NCBI GenBank assembly: GCA_036278735.1
Contig: DASUKM010000038.1
Location: 1-32,018, forward strand
Direction: 5' to 3'
From: DASUKM01 sp036278735
GTDB taxonomy: Bacteria > Acidobacteriota > Vicinamibacteria > Vicinamibacterales > 2-12-FULL-66-21
DNA length: 32,018 nt
Position 1 is the stretch's first letter; the number at the start of each line of letters is the position of its first letter. The notes below the pieces were generated by a model. The model was given only the letters and a program-made list of their open reading frames with translations, ran no database searches and was not told the DNA's origin. Shown here piece after piece: positions 24,163 to 31,147 of this stretch. The position numbers and the translations under genes were made by a program.

Positions 24163-24474
24163 TCATCCGATCTTCAGCCCCACCACACCCGCGACAATCA
24201 GGAACAGGCACACGAGACGGCTGGTCGACGACGGCTCGCCGAGCAGCACGATCCCCAGCACGGCGGTCCCCGCGGCGCCGATCCCGGTCCAGACGGCATA
24301 CGCCGTCCCGATCGGCAGATCGCGCGCCGCCACGCCCAGCAGCCCCATGCTCGCGACCATGCACACCACCGTCGCGACGGTGGGCAGCGGCCTGCTGAAC
24401 CCGTCGGTATATTTCAGGCCGATCGCCCACGCGACCTCGAACCCGGCTGCGATGAACAGCCATGTCCACGCCAT
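24163..24474 (-). CDS. sugE: Small multidrug resistance family exporter, guanidinium (Gdx/SugE) type
   Basis: A 103-residue four-TM exporter from ATG 24474. MAWTWLFIAAGFEVAWAIGL, LKYTDGF, the motif PIGTAYAVWTGIGAAGTAVL and a final IVAGVVGLKIG match the SugE/Gdx branch, which exports guanidinium as an antiparallel dimer. With this start the essential Glu is residue 13, as in characterised Gdx proteins. A GTG two codons upstream is in frame but lies only 3 nt from the AGGAG (24484-24488), which is 9 nt from the ATG. Heptad array C occupies the space just upstream of that ribosome-binding site. No guanidine riboswitch is visible and there is little room for one. Probably the last gene of a long operon. 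Confidence 0.92.
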   Translation of the reverse strand: MAWTWLFIAAGFEVAWAIGLKYTDGFSRPLPTVATVVCMVASMGLLGVAARDLPIGTAYAVWTGIGAAGTAVLGIVLLGEPSSTSRLVCLFLIVAGVVGLKIG

Positions 24475-24488
24475 CGGCACCAGCTCCT

Positions 24489-24516
24489 AAAGCCCAAAGC
24501 CCAAAGCCCAAAGCCT
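24489..24516. repeat. Heptanucleotide tandem array C (AAAGCCC x4)
   Basis: AAAGCCC at 24489-24495, 24496-24502 and 24503-24509, then AAAGCCT at 24510-24516. On the minus strand, the gene direction, it reads TAGGCTTTGGGCTTT and onward, so the TAG stop of the upstream gene (24515-24517) is part of the array. It ends next to the AGGAG of the sugE gene. Shifted, the unit is CCCAAAG, related to array A (CCCAACG). Confidence 0.93.
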
Positions 24517-25336
24517 ACTTCATCGTGACGAGCAGCGGACGATGATCCGAAATCCGGGTGTCGAGCACCTGCGCGCTGGCGCAGTGCAGATTTCCGGTGA
24601 GGAACAGGTAGTCGATCCGCTTGGCCGGGGCGTTGGCGGGGTACGTGAATCCGTCCCCCTGGCCGCATTCGGTCCACGCGTCGCGCAGGCCCGCGGCGCG
24701 CAGCGTCTGCTGGACGGCGTTGTCGGGCGTCGAGTTGAAGTCGCCGCCGACGATCATCGGCAGCCCCGCCGCGAGGCGCTGCCGCACCAGGTGGAGCAGA
24801 TCCTGAACTTCCTGTCGCCGGTACGTGTCGTCGTTGGACGGATCCAGATGGGTGTTGATCGACTGCCAGCGTCCTGATGGCGTCGCGTCGACGGTGACGA
24901 GCGCGCCGCGCGGCTCGTGTGAACCACCGGCACGGGCTTGAGGCGGCAGGACGCGCAGCGGGAAGGTCAGGATGTAGTCGACGCGGTCGCGGGCGAACGT
25001 CGCGATGCCGTACTGGCCGCCGTCGTAGTCGAGCGTCTGCCCGAATTCGCCGTCGAACCCCGACGCCTTCATCAACGCCTGGACCTGGTCGACCTTGCCC
25101 GAGCGCACGGTGTGGCGATCCACCTCCTGCAGCAGCGCGACCGATGCTCCCGTGGTGCGCATCAGCGCGGCGACGTCGTCGAGGTTGGGCGCGTTCGCGG
25201 CGTCCTTGCCCGCGTGGATGTTGAAGACCAGCACGCGCGACGTCCGGTCGGGGTGGTAGAAGGGAATGCACGCCGTCCCCCCCAGCGCTGTCGCGGCAGT
25301 CAGGACGGCGGCGATGGCGGTCCGCACGCGTGCCAT
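24515..25336 (-). CDS. Secreted endonuclease/exonuclease/phosphatase-fold hydrolase
   Basis: A 273-residue exported member of the EEP superfamily (DNase I-like fold). ATG 25336 has AGGAGG about 4 nt upstream. The signal peptide is MARVRTAIAAVLTAATALGG, perhaps with a lipidated Cys23. The active-site series is complete: VLVFNIHAGKD (Asn39, His41), LLQEVD with Glu71, SINTHLD with His163, GGDFNSTPDN with Asp199 and Asn201, and ISDHRPL with Asp264-His265. Such proteins hydrolyse phosphodiesters or phosphomonoesters in nucleic acids, phosphoinositides or other substrates. Which applies here cannot be read. It lies between murJ (32 bp upstream) and the Gdx exporter on one strand. Confidence 0.88.
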   Translation of the reverse strand: MARVRTAIAAVLTAATALGGTACIPFYHPDRTSRVLVFNIHAGKDAANAPNLDDVAALMRTTGASVALLQEVDRHTVRSGKVDQVQALMKASGFDGEFGQTLDYDGGQYGIATFARDRVDYILTFPLRVLPPQARAGGSHEPRGALVTVDATPSGRWQSINTHLDPSNDDTYRRQEVQDLLHLVRQRLAAGLPMIVGGDFNSTPDNAVQQTLRAAGLRDAWTECGQGDGFTYPANAPAKRIDYLFLTGNLHCASAQVLDTRISDHRPLLVTMK

Positions 25337-25368
25337 GAATCCTCCTCGCCCTTCATGTTTACAACACT

Positions 25369-26937
25369 TCACCGCAAAGATGCACGGCGACGGGTGGCGA
25401 GCGGCACGTGCAGCAGCCACGCCAGCGCCAGGAACGTGAGGCCGAAGGCGGGCAGCACGGCGGAGGCCCGCAGCAGGGGGGACGTCGGCCGAAACGGGAT
25501 CTTGGCGATCCACGCGACGCCGGCGGCGGCAATGGCGGCGATCCACAGCCGCGCCGTGTAGGAGCCCGGCAAGCCCGTGTGGCCGATGCGCCTGTTGATG
25601 CTCCGGCGAAGCAGCGCGAATTCGATCCAGCCCGAGATGCCGGCCGAGGCCGTCAGGCCGGCGGCGCCCCACTCGCGGGCGATGCCGAGATAGGGGGGCA
25701 GCAGGATCGCGCACACGTAGCCGAGGCTGGTGACCGCGCTCAGCCGTACGATGGCGTAGCGCAGCGGCGTGCGCGTGTCGCCGAGCGCGTAGTGCGCCAC
25801 CGAATAGAGGCGCGCCATCGTCGTCGCGAGCAGGCCGATCGAGGAGCCGGCGAGGATGCCCCAGACGTAGAGCGAATCCTGCGGCCGGAAGCGTCCGCGC
25901 TGGAGCAGCGCCGCCGATAGGACGTCCCCGAGCGCGACGAAGGCGACCGCCGACGGGACGACGAAGAACGCGAGCCGCTGCAGGCCGGAGTCGATCCGCG
26001 CGCGGAGCGCGTCGGTCGAGGCGCGCGCCGCGTCTCCCGAGAGCGCGGGAAGCTCCGCCGCCGAGATCGAGATGCCGAACAGGCTGACGGGCAGCGTGTA
26101 GAGCAGCTGCGCGTTCGTCAGGCCCGTGACCGCGCCCGTCGGGAGCCAGCTCGCGATCAGGATATCGACGTAACTCGTCAACTGGACCGCGCCGCGGCTC
26201 ACGACCACGGGCATGAAGTTGCGGACCGTCTGGCGGACCGGTTCGCTCAGCGCGAGCCGTCCGCCGTCGCGCGACAAGTTCCAGGCGAGCGGCGCCTGTA
26301 CGGCGAACTGCAGAAAGCTGCCGACGACCGATCCCCAGGCGAGATAGATGGAGAGCGAGTCGAGGTGCCGGCCGGGACCGAAGACGACGAGGGTCGCAAT
26401 CATCGCGACGTTCCACGCCACCGGCGCCGTGTAGGAGAGCAGGAACTTGCCGTGGCTGTTGAGGACGCCCAGGCACCAGGCGGAAGCGACCAGGATGCCG
26501 GCGCCGGGAAAAAGGATGCGCACCAGCCGCACGGCGAGATCGCGCTTGGCCCCCTCGAAGCCCGGCGCGATGGCGTCGACCAGCACCGGCGTCGCGAGCA
26601 CGCCGAGCAGCACGAGGACCGAGATGACGAACATCAGCAGCGCGAACACGGTGCGGGCCGTCTGCGCCGCCGACCGCTCGTCGCCGCGTGCGAGCAGCGC
26701 GGCATGGACGGGGATGAAGGAACCCGAGAGCGCCCCTTCGCCGAAGAGATTCTGGAGCAGGTTGGGGATCTTGAACGCGGCGTTGAACGCGTCGGCCGCG
26801 TCCGACTCGAGGCCGAAGAAATAGGAGAACGCGCTGACGCGGACCAGGCCGGTAAGACGGCTGGCGAGGATGCCGGCCCCGACCATCACGTCGGGCCGCG
26901 CCACGCGGCGCAGCCCGTTCTTCACGCTCAGCGGCAC
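25369..26937 (-). CDS. murJ: Lipid II flippase MurJ
   Basis: A 522-residue polytopic membrane protein of the MurJ/MviN family, which flips the peptidoglycan precursor lipid II across the inner membrane. Diagnostic sequence: GAGILASRLTGLVRVSAFSY, DAFNAAFKIPNLLQNLFGEG, ALSGSFIPVHA in the first 80 residues. The middle has GDTRTPLRYAIVRL, and many evenly spaced TM segments run to a basic C-terminus (RRRASLR). Length is normal. The gene starts 10 bp after the M28 peptidase gene's stop and so belongs to the same transcript. No other cell-wall genes are nearby. Confidence 0.95.
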   Translation of the reverse strand: MPLSVKNGLRRVARPDVMVGAGILASRLTGLVRVSAFSYFFGLESDAADAFNAAFKIPNLLQNLFGEGALSGSFIPVHAALLARGDERSAAQTARTVFALLMFVISVLVLLGVLATPVLVDAIAPGFEGAKRDLAVRLVRILFPGAGILVASAWCLGVLNSHGKFLLSYTAPVAWNVAMIATLVVFGPGRHLDSLSIYLAWGSVVGSFLQFAVQAPLAWNLSRDGGRLALSEPVRQTVRNFMPVVVSRGAVQLTSYVDILIASWLPTGAVTGLTNAQLLYTLPVSLFGISISAAELPALSGDAARASTDALRARIDSGLQRLAFFVVPSAVAFVALGDVLSAALLQRGRFRPQDSLYVWGILAGSSIGLLATTMARLYSVAHYALGDTRTPLRYAIVRLSAVTSLGYVCAILLPPYLGIAREWGAAGLTASAGISGWIEFALLRRSINRRIGHTGLPGSYTARLWIAAIAAAGVAWIAKIPFRPTSPLLRASAVLPAFGLTFLALAWLLHVPLATRRRASLR

Positions 26938-26947
26938 GCGCGGTCCA

Positions 26948-28402
26948 TCAGGAGCGCGGAATGCGCTGATCGGTGCCGGCCGCCTGATACGCGAACCACG
27001 CGAGCGCGATCGCGCACTCCTTCAGGTCGTCGGTCCGGACGCGCTCCGGCATGTCCGCGTTCGTATGGTGAATGCGCACGTCGTAGTCGGTGTAGTCCTG
27101 GATCGCGTTGAAGGCCGGGATCCCGACGGCGCGGAAACTGAGATGGTCGGTCGCGCCGATCCCTTCGATGACGTTGCGCCTGGCGCCGAGCGGCATCAAC
27201 GGTGCGAGCCAGCGATCGAACAGCGGCTGGACGGCTGGCGTGTTCTCGAGATACCAGCCGTAGATCGGCCCGGTGCCGGGATCGAGGTTGAAATACACGA
27301 AGAGACGATCGCGCGCCTCCCGGTTGGCGTCGCCGGCCAGGTGCTGCGCGACATAGGCCTTCGACCCGAGGAGCCCTTCTTCCTCCCCGCCCCACAGCGC
27401 CGCGCGAATCGTCCGCTTCGGGCGAAGGCCGGCCGCCTTCAGGATGCGCATCGCCTCGAGCACGCTCGTGGCGCCGTCGGCATTGTCGGCCGCCCCTTCC
27501 GCCGCGTGCCACGAATCGATGTGCGCGCCGATCATGACGACGTCGTCTTTCAGCGCGGGGTCGGTGCCGGGCAGCTCGGCGACGACGTTGTACGCGTGGG
27601 TGTCGTCGGTCACGTAATGCGACTTGACGTTGACCCGGAGTGTGACGGGCACTCCCTCGCGCAGCATCCGGACGATCATGTCGTAGTGCTCCCCGGCGAG
27701 CACGATCGAGGGGAGCGCGTCCGGCCCTTCGTCGCGGCGCTGCACGAAGACGGTGCCGTGCTCGCCGCGGCTCGTGCGGACGAGGACGGCGGGTCCGGCG
27801 TCGTGCACCGCTTTGGCGGCCGCCCGGACGTCGGCGAAGTTCGGCCGGGGCCCCGGTGTGGCCGGCGCGCCCGTGCGCACGGCGCCCGTCGACGTGGTCG
27901 GCTGCGGCCGGTCCTGGGTGATGAACGTCGTCTCGGGCTGCATCAGCACGATCGCGCCGTGCAGCCGATCGCCCATCGCGGCGACATCCGCCGCCGATTT
28001 TCCCCCGACCATGACCGGCGTCGCGACCACGTCGCCGGAGGTCGAGGGGGACCAGGCTTCGGCGTAGCCGATGAGCGGCATGTACCGCGGCGCGACCATT
28101 TCGACGGTCAGGCCGTCGAGCACCCAGCCGCGCCCGAAGGGCCACGGCTCGAGATGCGCGTTCGCGAGGCCGAACGCCTCGAAGCGGTCGCGCGCCCAGT
28201 TGACGGCCTGCTTGAACGAGGGAGACGCCGTCAGCCGCTGGCCGATGCCGTCGGTGAGGGTGGCGAACAGGGCCGGCGCCTGCGAGCGCTGGAGGCCCTC
28301 GTCGCGGATGCGGGCAAACGCCGGGTCGACGTCGGTTTGCGGCGCGGCGGCGGCCAGGGCCAGCGGACAGAGGAGCAGCGTCAGAAGAATGCGGCGGAGC
28401 AT
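26948..28402 (-). CDS. Secreted M28 family zinc metallopeptidase with PA domain
   Basis: A 484-residue exported aminopeptidase or carboxypeptidase-like enzyme. Signal peptide: MLRRILLTLLLCPLALAAAA. A protease-associated domain seems to be inserted at about 120-260. The di-zinc catalytic domain has GAHIDSWHAAEGAADNADGA with His294, Asp296 and Asp306, WGGEEEGLLGS with Glu340-Glu341, DPGTG with Asp374, and the final ligand in RIHHTNAD (His445 or His446). All ligands for activity are present. Role: probably breakdown of external peptides. A TAACAT hexamer exactly 6 nt before the ATG suggests a leaderless transcript starting here, though the genes upstream run the same way. It precedes murJ by 10 bp. 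Confidence 0.93.
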   Translation of the reverse strand: MLRRILLTLLLCPLALAAAAPQTDVDPAFARIRDEGLQRSQAPALFATLTDGIGQRLTASPSFKQAVNWARDRFEAFGLANAHLEPWPFGRGWVLDGLTVEMVAPRYMPLIGYAEAWSPSTSGDVVATPVMVGGKSAADVAAMGDRLHGAIVLMQPETTFITQDRPQPTTSTGAVRTGAPATPGPRPNFADVRAAAKAVHDAGPAVLVRTSRGEHGTVFVQRRDEGPDALPSIVLAGEHYDMIVRMLREGVPVTLRVNVKSHYVTDDTHAYNVVAELPGTDPALKDDVVMIGAHIDSWHAAEGAADNADGATSVLEAMRILKAAGLRPKRTIRAALWGGEEEGLLGSKAYVAQHLAGDANREARDRLFVYFNLDPGTGPIYGWYLENTPAVQPLFDRWLAPLMPLGARRNVIEGIGATDHLSFRAVGIPAFNAIQDYTDYDVRIHHTNADMPERVRTDDLKECAIALAWFAYQAAGTDQRIPRS

Positions 28403-28408
28403 GGGCGC

Positions 28409-28414
28409 ATGTTA
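28409..28414 (-). promoter_or_regulatory. Putative -10 element TAACAT of the M28 peptidase gene
   Basis: TAACAT on the minus strand, 6 nt before the ATG. Hexamer and spacing are identical to the site at 10705-10710. A GC-rich imperfect hairpin (GCGGC, GCCGC) near 28450-28470 lies just upstream and might terminate the preceding transcript. Confidence 0.45.
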
Positions 28415-28468
28415 TCGCACGCGGCTCGAAACGGCATCGGGCGAGGGGGCGGCGGCCGGCCGGGGCCG

Positions 28469-28771
28469 CTACGCGGTCTCGTCGGCCCGGATCCGGCGGA
28501 TCCGCGCGTCGCGGTCGGAGGCGAATCGCTCCAGATCGCGGCGGAACTCGACGTCGAGCTTCTCGCGCTCGGCCGGGTCGAACACGGCCAGCAACTGATC
28601 CTGGTGCAGGATGCGGCGTTCGGCGACGCGCGCTTCGTACTGCGATCGGGCGTCCGCGATGGCCGCCTTCTGCGCGTCGGTGAGGTGGTGCTCTTGAAGT
28701 CCGGCTTCCGCGTCCTGCCGGCGCAGGCGCTCCATCACCAGTTCCAGCGCACTCTTGGGAGCGTCAGTCAT
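28469..28771 (-). CDS. Conserved coiled-coil hypothetical protein, 100 residues
   Basis: A small, highly charged, all-helical protein. It starts MTDAPKSALELVMERLRRQD, continues through LTDAQKAAIADARSQYEARV, has HQDQLLAVFDPAEREKLDVE, and ends FRRDLERFASDRDARIRRI. There is no TM segment or catalytic motif. The pattern is one I recall from short acidobacterial hypotheticals. It overlaps the 3' end of the phosphofructokinase gene by 8 bp (28764-28771), so it is translationally coupled to it and may work with it or simply share its expression. Confidence 0.75.
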   Translation of the reverse strand: MTDAPKSALELVMERLRRQDAEAGLQEHHLTDAQKAAIADARSQYEARVAERRILHQDQLLAVFDPAEREKLDVEFRRDLERFASDRDARIRRIRADETA

Positions 28772-30092
28772 GCTTGGTGTGTGACCCTCGGTTCGCGGTG
28801 GCCTCGACCAGCCCCTGGGCGCCGTCGACGACGAGCCGGGGCGGCTCGAGTTCGATCAGGTATTCGAACTCGCGCCGGAACTGCTCGGGCGTGAGCCCGG
28901 CAATCGCGGCGAACTTTCCCAGTTCGGCCGGATCGTCGAAGTCGTCGCGCCGCAGGCGAATCATATACCGCCGGGCGATCGCGTACCGCATCGAGTGGAT
29001 GTCGACGAGCCGGACGCGCGTGCGGCCGGTCGCCGGATCGAGCATCCGGGCGAACGGCACCGGGACGAAGTGGCCGCCCTGCATGGAAATCATCGCGGCG
29101 TTGCCGCCGCCGAGCAGGTATTTCGTCGCGCAGTACCCGAGGTCGCGCGTGTATTCCATGTCGGCGGGGATCGGGTCCGCGCAGCGCAGCTCGTAGCCGA
29201 TGTTCTTGGCCGCGATGGTGGTCTTCACGCCGAGGCCGGCGAGCCGTTTGTGCACGGCCGTCTTCAGGATCTCGCCGATGTTCACCTCGGCCAGGCGCAC
29301 GTGGCCGTGCTCGTCGTGTTCGACGTCGTGGAGCTCGGCGAGATCCGCCGGATCGATGTCGAGCACGAGCCCTTCGGCGAGCACCGCGACGCCGTCGCGA
29401 CGGCCGGCGCTGAGCCGCTTGACGATCGCGCCGACCAGCGTGTCGACGAGGATCTTCAGCCGGATGCGGCCGGCGAACTCTTCCGGGATGAGCGTCAGGG
29501 TGGCACCGGCCGCCTTGCCCATCCCGAGCGCGAGGTGGCCGGCCTTGCGGCCCATCGCAATCACGAAGTACCACCGCGAGGTCGTCCGCGCGTCGACCAT
29601 CAGGTTCTTCAGGATGTCGACGCCGTAATGGCGCGCCGTCTGATAGCCGAAGGTGTCGACGTCGGGCGGCAGGTCGAGGTCGTTGTCGATCGTCTTGGGC
29701 ACGTGCGCCACGCGGATGCGTCCGCCGGCGCGCTCTTCGACCTTCATCGCCGAGAAGGCGGTGTCGTCGCCGCCGATCGTGAGGAGCATCGACACGCCGC
29801 GGCGCAGCAGCGCCGTCACGACCGCCTCCAGGTAGGCAGGGTCGGTCGTCGGATTCGCCCGCGAGATGCCGATGTACGAACCGCCGCGGAAATGAATGCG
29901 GCTGACCTCGTCGATCGTGAGCGGCACGATGTGATCGAGGCGCCCCTGCATGAGCCACTCGAAGCCGTCGCGGACCCCGAGCACCTCGATCCCCTCGACC
30001 CGTCCGCGGATCGTCGCCGCACCGATGACGCTGTTGATGCCGGGGGCGGGTCCCCCGCCGACGAGAATGGCAAGTGCGTTCGGCTGGCTCAC
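28764..30092 (-). CDS. pfp: 6-phosphofructokinase, pyrophosphate-dependent type
   Basis: A 442-residue group-A phosphofructokinase that phosphorylates fructose 6-phosphate in glycolysis. LAILVGGGPAPGINSVIGAA (7-26) forms the first nucleotide or PPi loop. GGDDTAFSA (107-115) has Asp110 where ATP enzymes have Gly, and VPKTIDND (131-138) has Lys133 where E. coli PFK has Gly124. This Asp/Lys pair is the accepted mark of PPi use, which would make the step reversible. Asp136 is the catalytic base. SRWYFVIAMGRKAGHLALGM binds substrate. Start is GTG at 30092; a TACAAT lies 9 nt upstream and heptad array D lies right behind it. The C-terminal 60 residues are longer than in bacterial ATP-PFKs (about 320). 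Confidence 0.92.
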   Translation of the reverse strand: MSQPNALAILVGGGPAPGINSVIGAATIRGRVEGIEVLGVRDGFEWLMQGRLDHIVPLTIDEVSRIHFRGGSYIGISRANPTTDPAYLEAVVTALLRRGVSMLLTIGGDDTAFSAMKVEERAGGRIRVAHVPKTIDNDLDLPPDVDTFGYQTARHYGVDILKNLMVDARTTSRWYFVIAMGRKAGHLALGMGKAAGATLTLIPEEFAGRIRLKILVDTLVGAIVKRLSAGRRDGVAVLAEGLVLDIDPADLAELHDVEHDEHGHVRLAEVNIGEILKTAVHKRLAGLGVKTTIAAKNIGYELRCADPIPADMEYTRDLGYCATKYLLGGGNAAMISMQGGHFVPVPFARMLDPATGRTRVRLVDIHSMRYAIARRYMIRLRRDDFDDPAELGKFAAIAGLTPEQFRREFEYLIELEPPRLVVDGAQGLVEATANRGSHTKHD

Positions 30093-30101
30093 GATTCAGC
30101 T

Positions 30102-30107
30102 ATTGTA
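30102..30107 (-). promoter_or_regulatory. Putative -10 element TACAAT of the pfp gene
   Basis: TACAAT on the minus strand, 9 nt before the GTG. The -35 region and spacer would fall inside heptad array D (30110-30149). Confidence 0.45.
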
Positions 30108-30109
30108 CG

Positions 30110-30149
30110 AGCTTCCAGCTTCCAGCTTCCAGCTTCCAGCTACCAGCTA
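30110..30149. repeat. Heptanucleotide tandem array D (AGCTTCC x4, AGCTACC, partial)
   Basis: AGCTTCC at 30110-30116, 30117-30123, 30124-30130 and 30131-30137, then AGCTACC at 30138-30144 and a partial AGCTA. Shifted, the unit is CCAGCTT/CCAGCTA, the same family as array B (CCAGTTA/CCAGTTG). It lies in the divergent promoter region between pfp and the receiver genes. Confidence 0.93.
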
Positions 30150-30170
30150 GCCGCCACCTGCGGCGCCCCC

Positions 30171-30229
30171 CGCGCTCCGCCTCCCGCCCCCGCGCTCCGC
30201 CTCCCGCCCCCGCACCCCGCGCTCCGCCT
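30171..30229. repeat. 20-bp tandem repeat, two copies plus a 12-bp third
   Basis: CGCGCTCCGCCTCCCGCCCC occurs at 30171-30190 and, identical, at 30191-30210; its first 12 bases recur at 30218-30229. One strand is almost free of G-A-T variety (very C-rich), unlike coding DNA nearby. It lies 21 bp beyond array D and 65 bp before the first receiver gene. Confidence 0.9.
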
Positions 30230-30293
30230 GCCGCCTCGGCTGTTTCGCTGCCGCTCGCGGCCGTCGCCGGCCATGTATACTGGCCGAAGGCCC

Positions 30294-30698
30294 ATGCCCG
30301 GAACGCCGCGCGTCCTGCTCGTCGAAGACGACCGCGAGGGGCGACAAATGTACGCGGCGTGGCTCGCGTCGGCGGGATTCGAGGTCGACGAGGCGCACAA
30401 CGGCCTGCAGGCGCTCGAGCGCGCCTTCGATCGCCGGCCCGACGCGGTGGTCACGGATCTGCATATCCCGGGGATCGACGGCTACGAATTGACGCGCCGC
30501 CTCAAGAGCGACCCGCGGACGCACGACGTGCCCATCATTGCGGTGACGGGCTACGGCCCCTTCACCCGGGATCCGTCGCGCGCCGACCGTGCGGGGTGCG
30601 ACGCCATCCTGCCGAAGCCGTGCTCGCTCGACGATCTCGAGGCGACGATCAGGACCTTGATTGACGAGGCGCACCGCCCGGCGGGGACCTCCTCCTGA
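30294..30698 (+). CDS. Single-domain response regulator (receiver), first of three
   Basis: A 134-residue stand-alone CheY-like receiver. Acidic pair Asp12-Asp13 (LLVEDDREG), phosphoacceptor Asp55 in AVVTDLHIPGIDGYEL, switch Thr85 in IIAVTGYG, and Lys108 in AILPKPC are all in place. It lacks an output domain, so it passes signals by protein contact. I chose ATG 30294 (MPGTPRVLLV); another ATG 21 bp upstream is in frame. A TATACT at 30276-30281 could be the -10 element. The cognate histidine kinase is not in view. Confidence 0.92.
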   Translation: MPGTPRVLLVEDDREGRQMYAAWLASAGFEVDEAHNGLQALERAFDRRPDAVVTDLHIPGIDGYELTRRLKSDPRTHDVPIIAVTGYGPFTRDPSRADRAGCDAILPKPCSLDDLEATIRTLIDEAHRPAGTSS

Positions 30699-30715
30699 CC
30701 CCAAGAAACGAAGCG

Positions 30716-31147
30716 ATGACCTTGTGTGCCCTTGAATCCCGTCAGCCCGCGATCGGAACCGGCCCGGTCGTCCTCGTCGTCGAGGACCACGCGGACACGC
30801 GGGCGATGTACGTGGAATTTCTCTCGACGCAGTTCCGCATCGAACAGGCGGCGACCGCGACCGAGGCGCTGGCGATCGCCACGACCTCGCCGCCGGATCT
30901 GATCATCACCGACCTCTCGCTGCCCGGCATGGACGGCTTCGAGCTGATCCACCGGTTCCGCGAACAGCCCGCCCTGCGCGGCGTGGCCGTGATCTGTCTG
31001 AGCGGCTACGGCGGCTACGCGCACGAGCAACGCGCGCGCGAGTGCGGCGCCGACCGGATCCTGCTTAAACCGTGCCTGCCCGACGATTTGATTCGACACG
31101 TCCGGCAGGTGATGCGCGAGCGCGGCGTCGCGGGGCCGCAGCGATGA
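30716..31147 (+). CDS. Single-domain response regulator (receiver), second of three
   Basis: A 143-residue receiver with a 16-residue N-terminal extension before the fold (GPVVLVVEDHADTRAMY). The acidic pair is Glu23-Asp24, which is a common variant. Phosphoacceptor Asp66 lies in LIITDLSLPGMDGFEL, Ser97 (CLSGYGG) is the switch residue, and Lys118 is in ILLKPC. The GYGGY and KPC motifs resemble the first receiver closely, so the two may be duplicates. It begins 17 bp after that gene and its stop overlaps the third by ATGA. There is no output domain. Confidence 0.92.
   Translation: MTLCALESRQPAIGTGPVVLVVEDHADTRAMYVEFLSTQFRIEQAATATEALAIATTSPPDLIITDLSLPGMDGFELIHRFREQPALRGVAVICLSGYGGYAHEQRARECGADRILLKPCLPDDLIRHVRQVMRERGVAGPQR

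Noticed and set aside
24475..24514. Guanidine riboswitch before the Gdx/SugE exporter gene
   Set aside because: Only 40 bp separate it from the preceding gene, most of which is the heptad array; no ACGR-type or larger conserved fold is visible.
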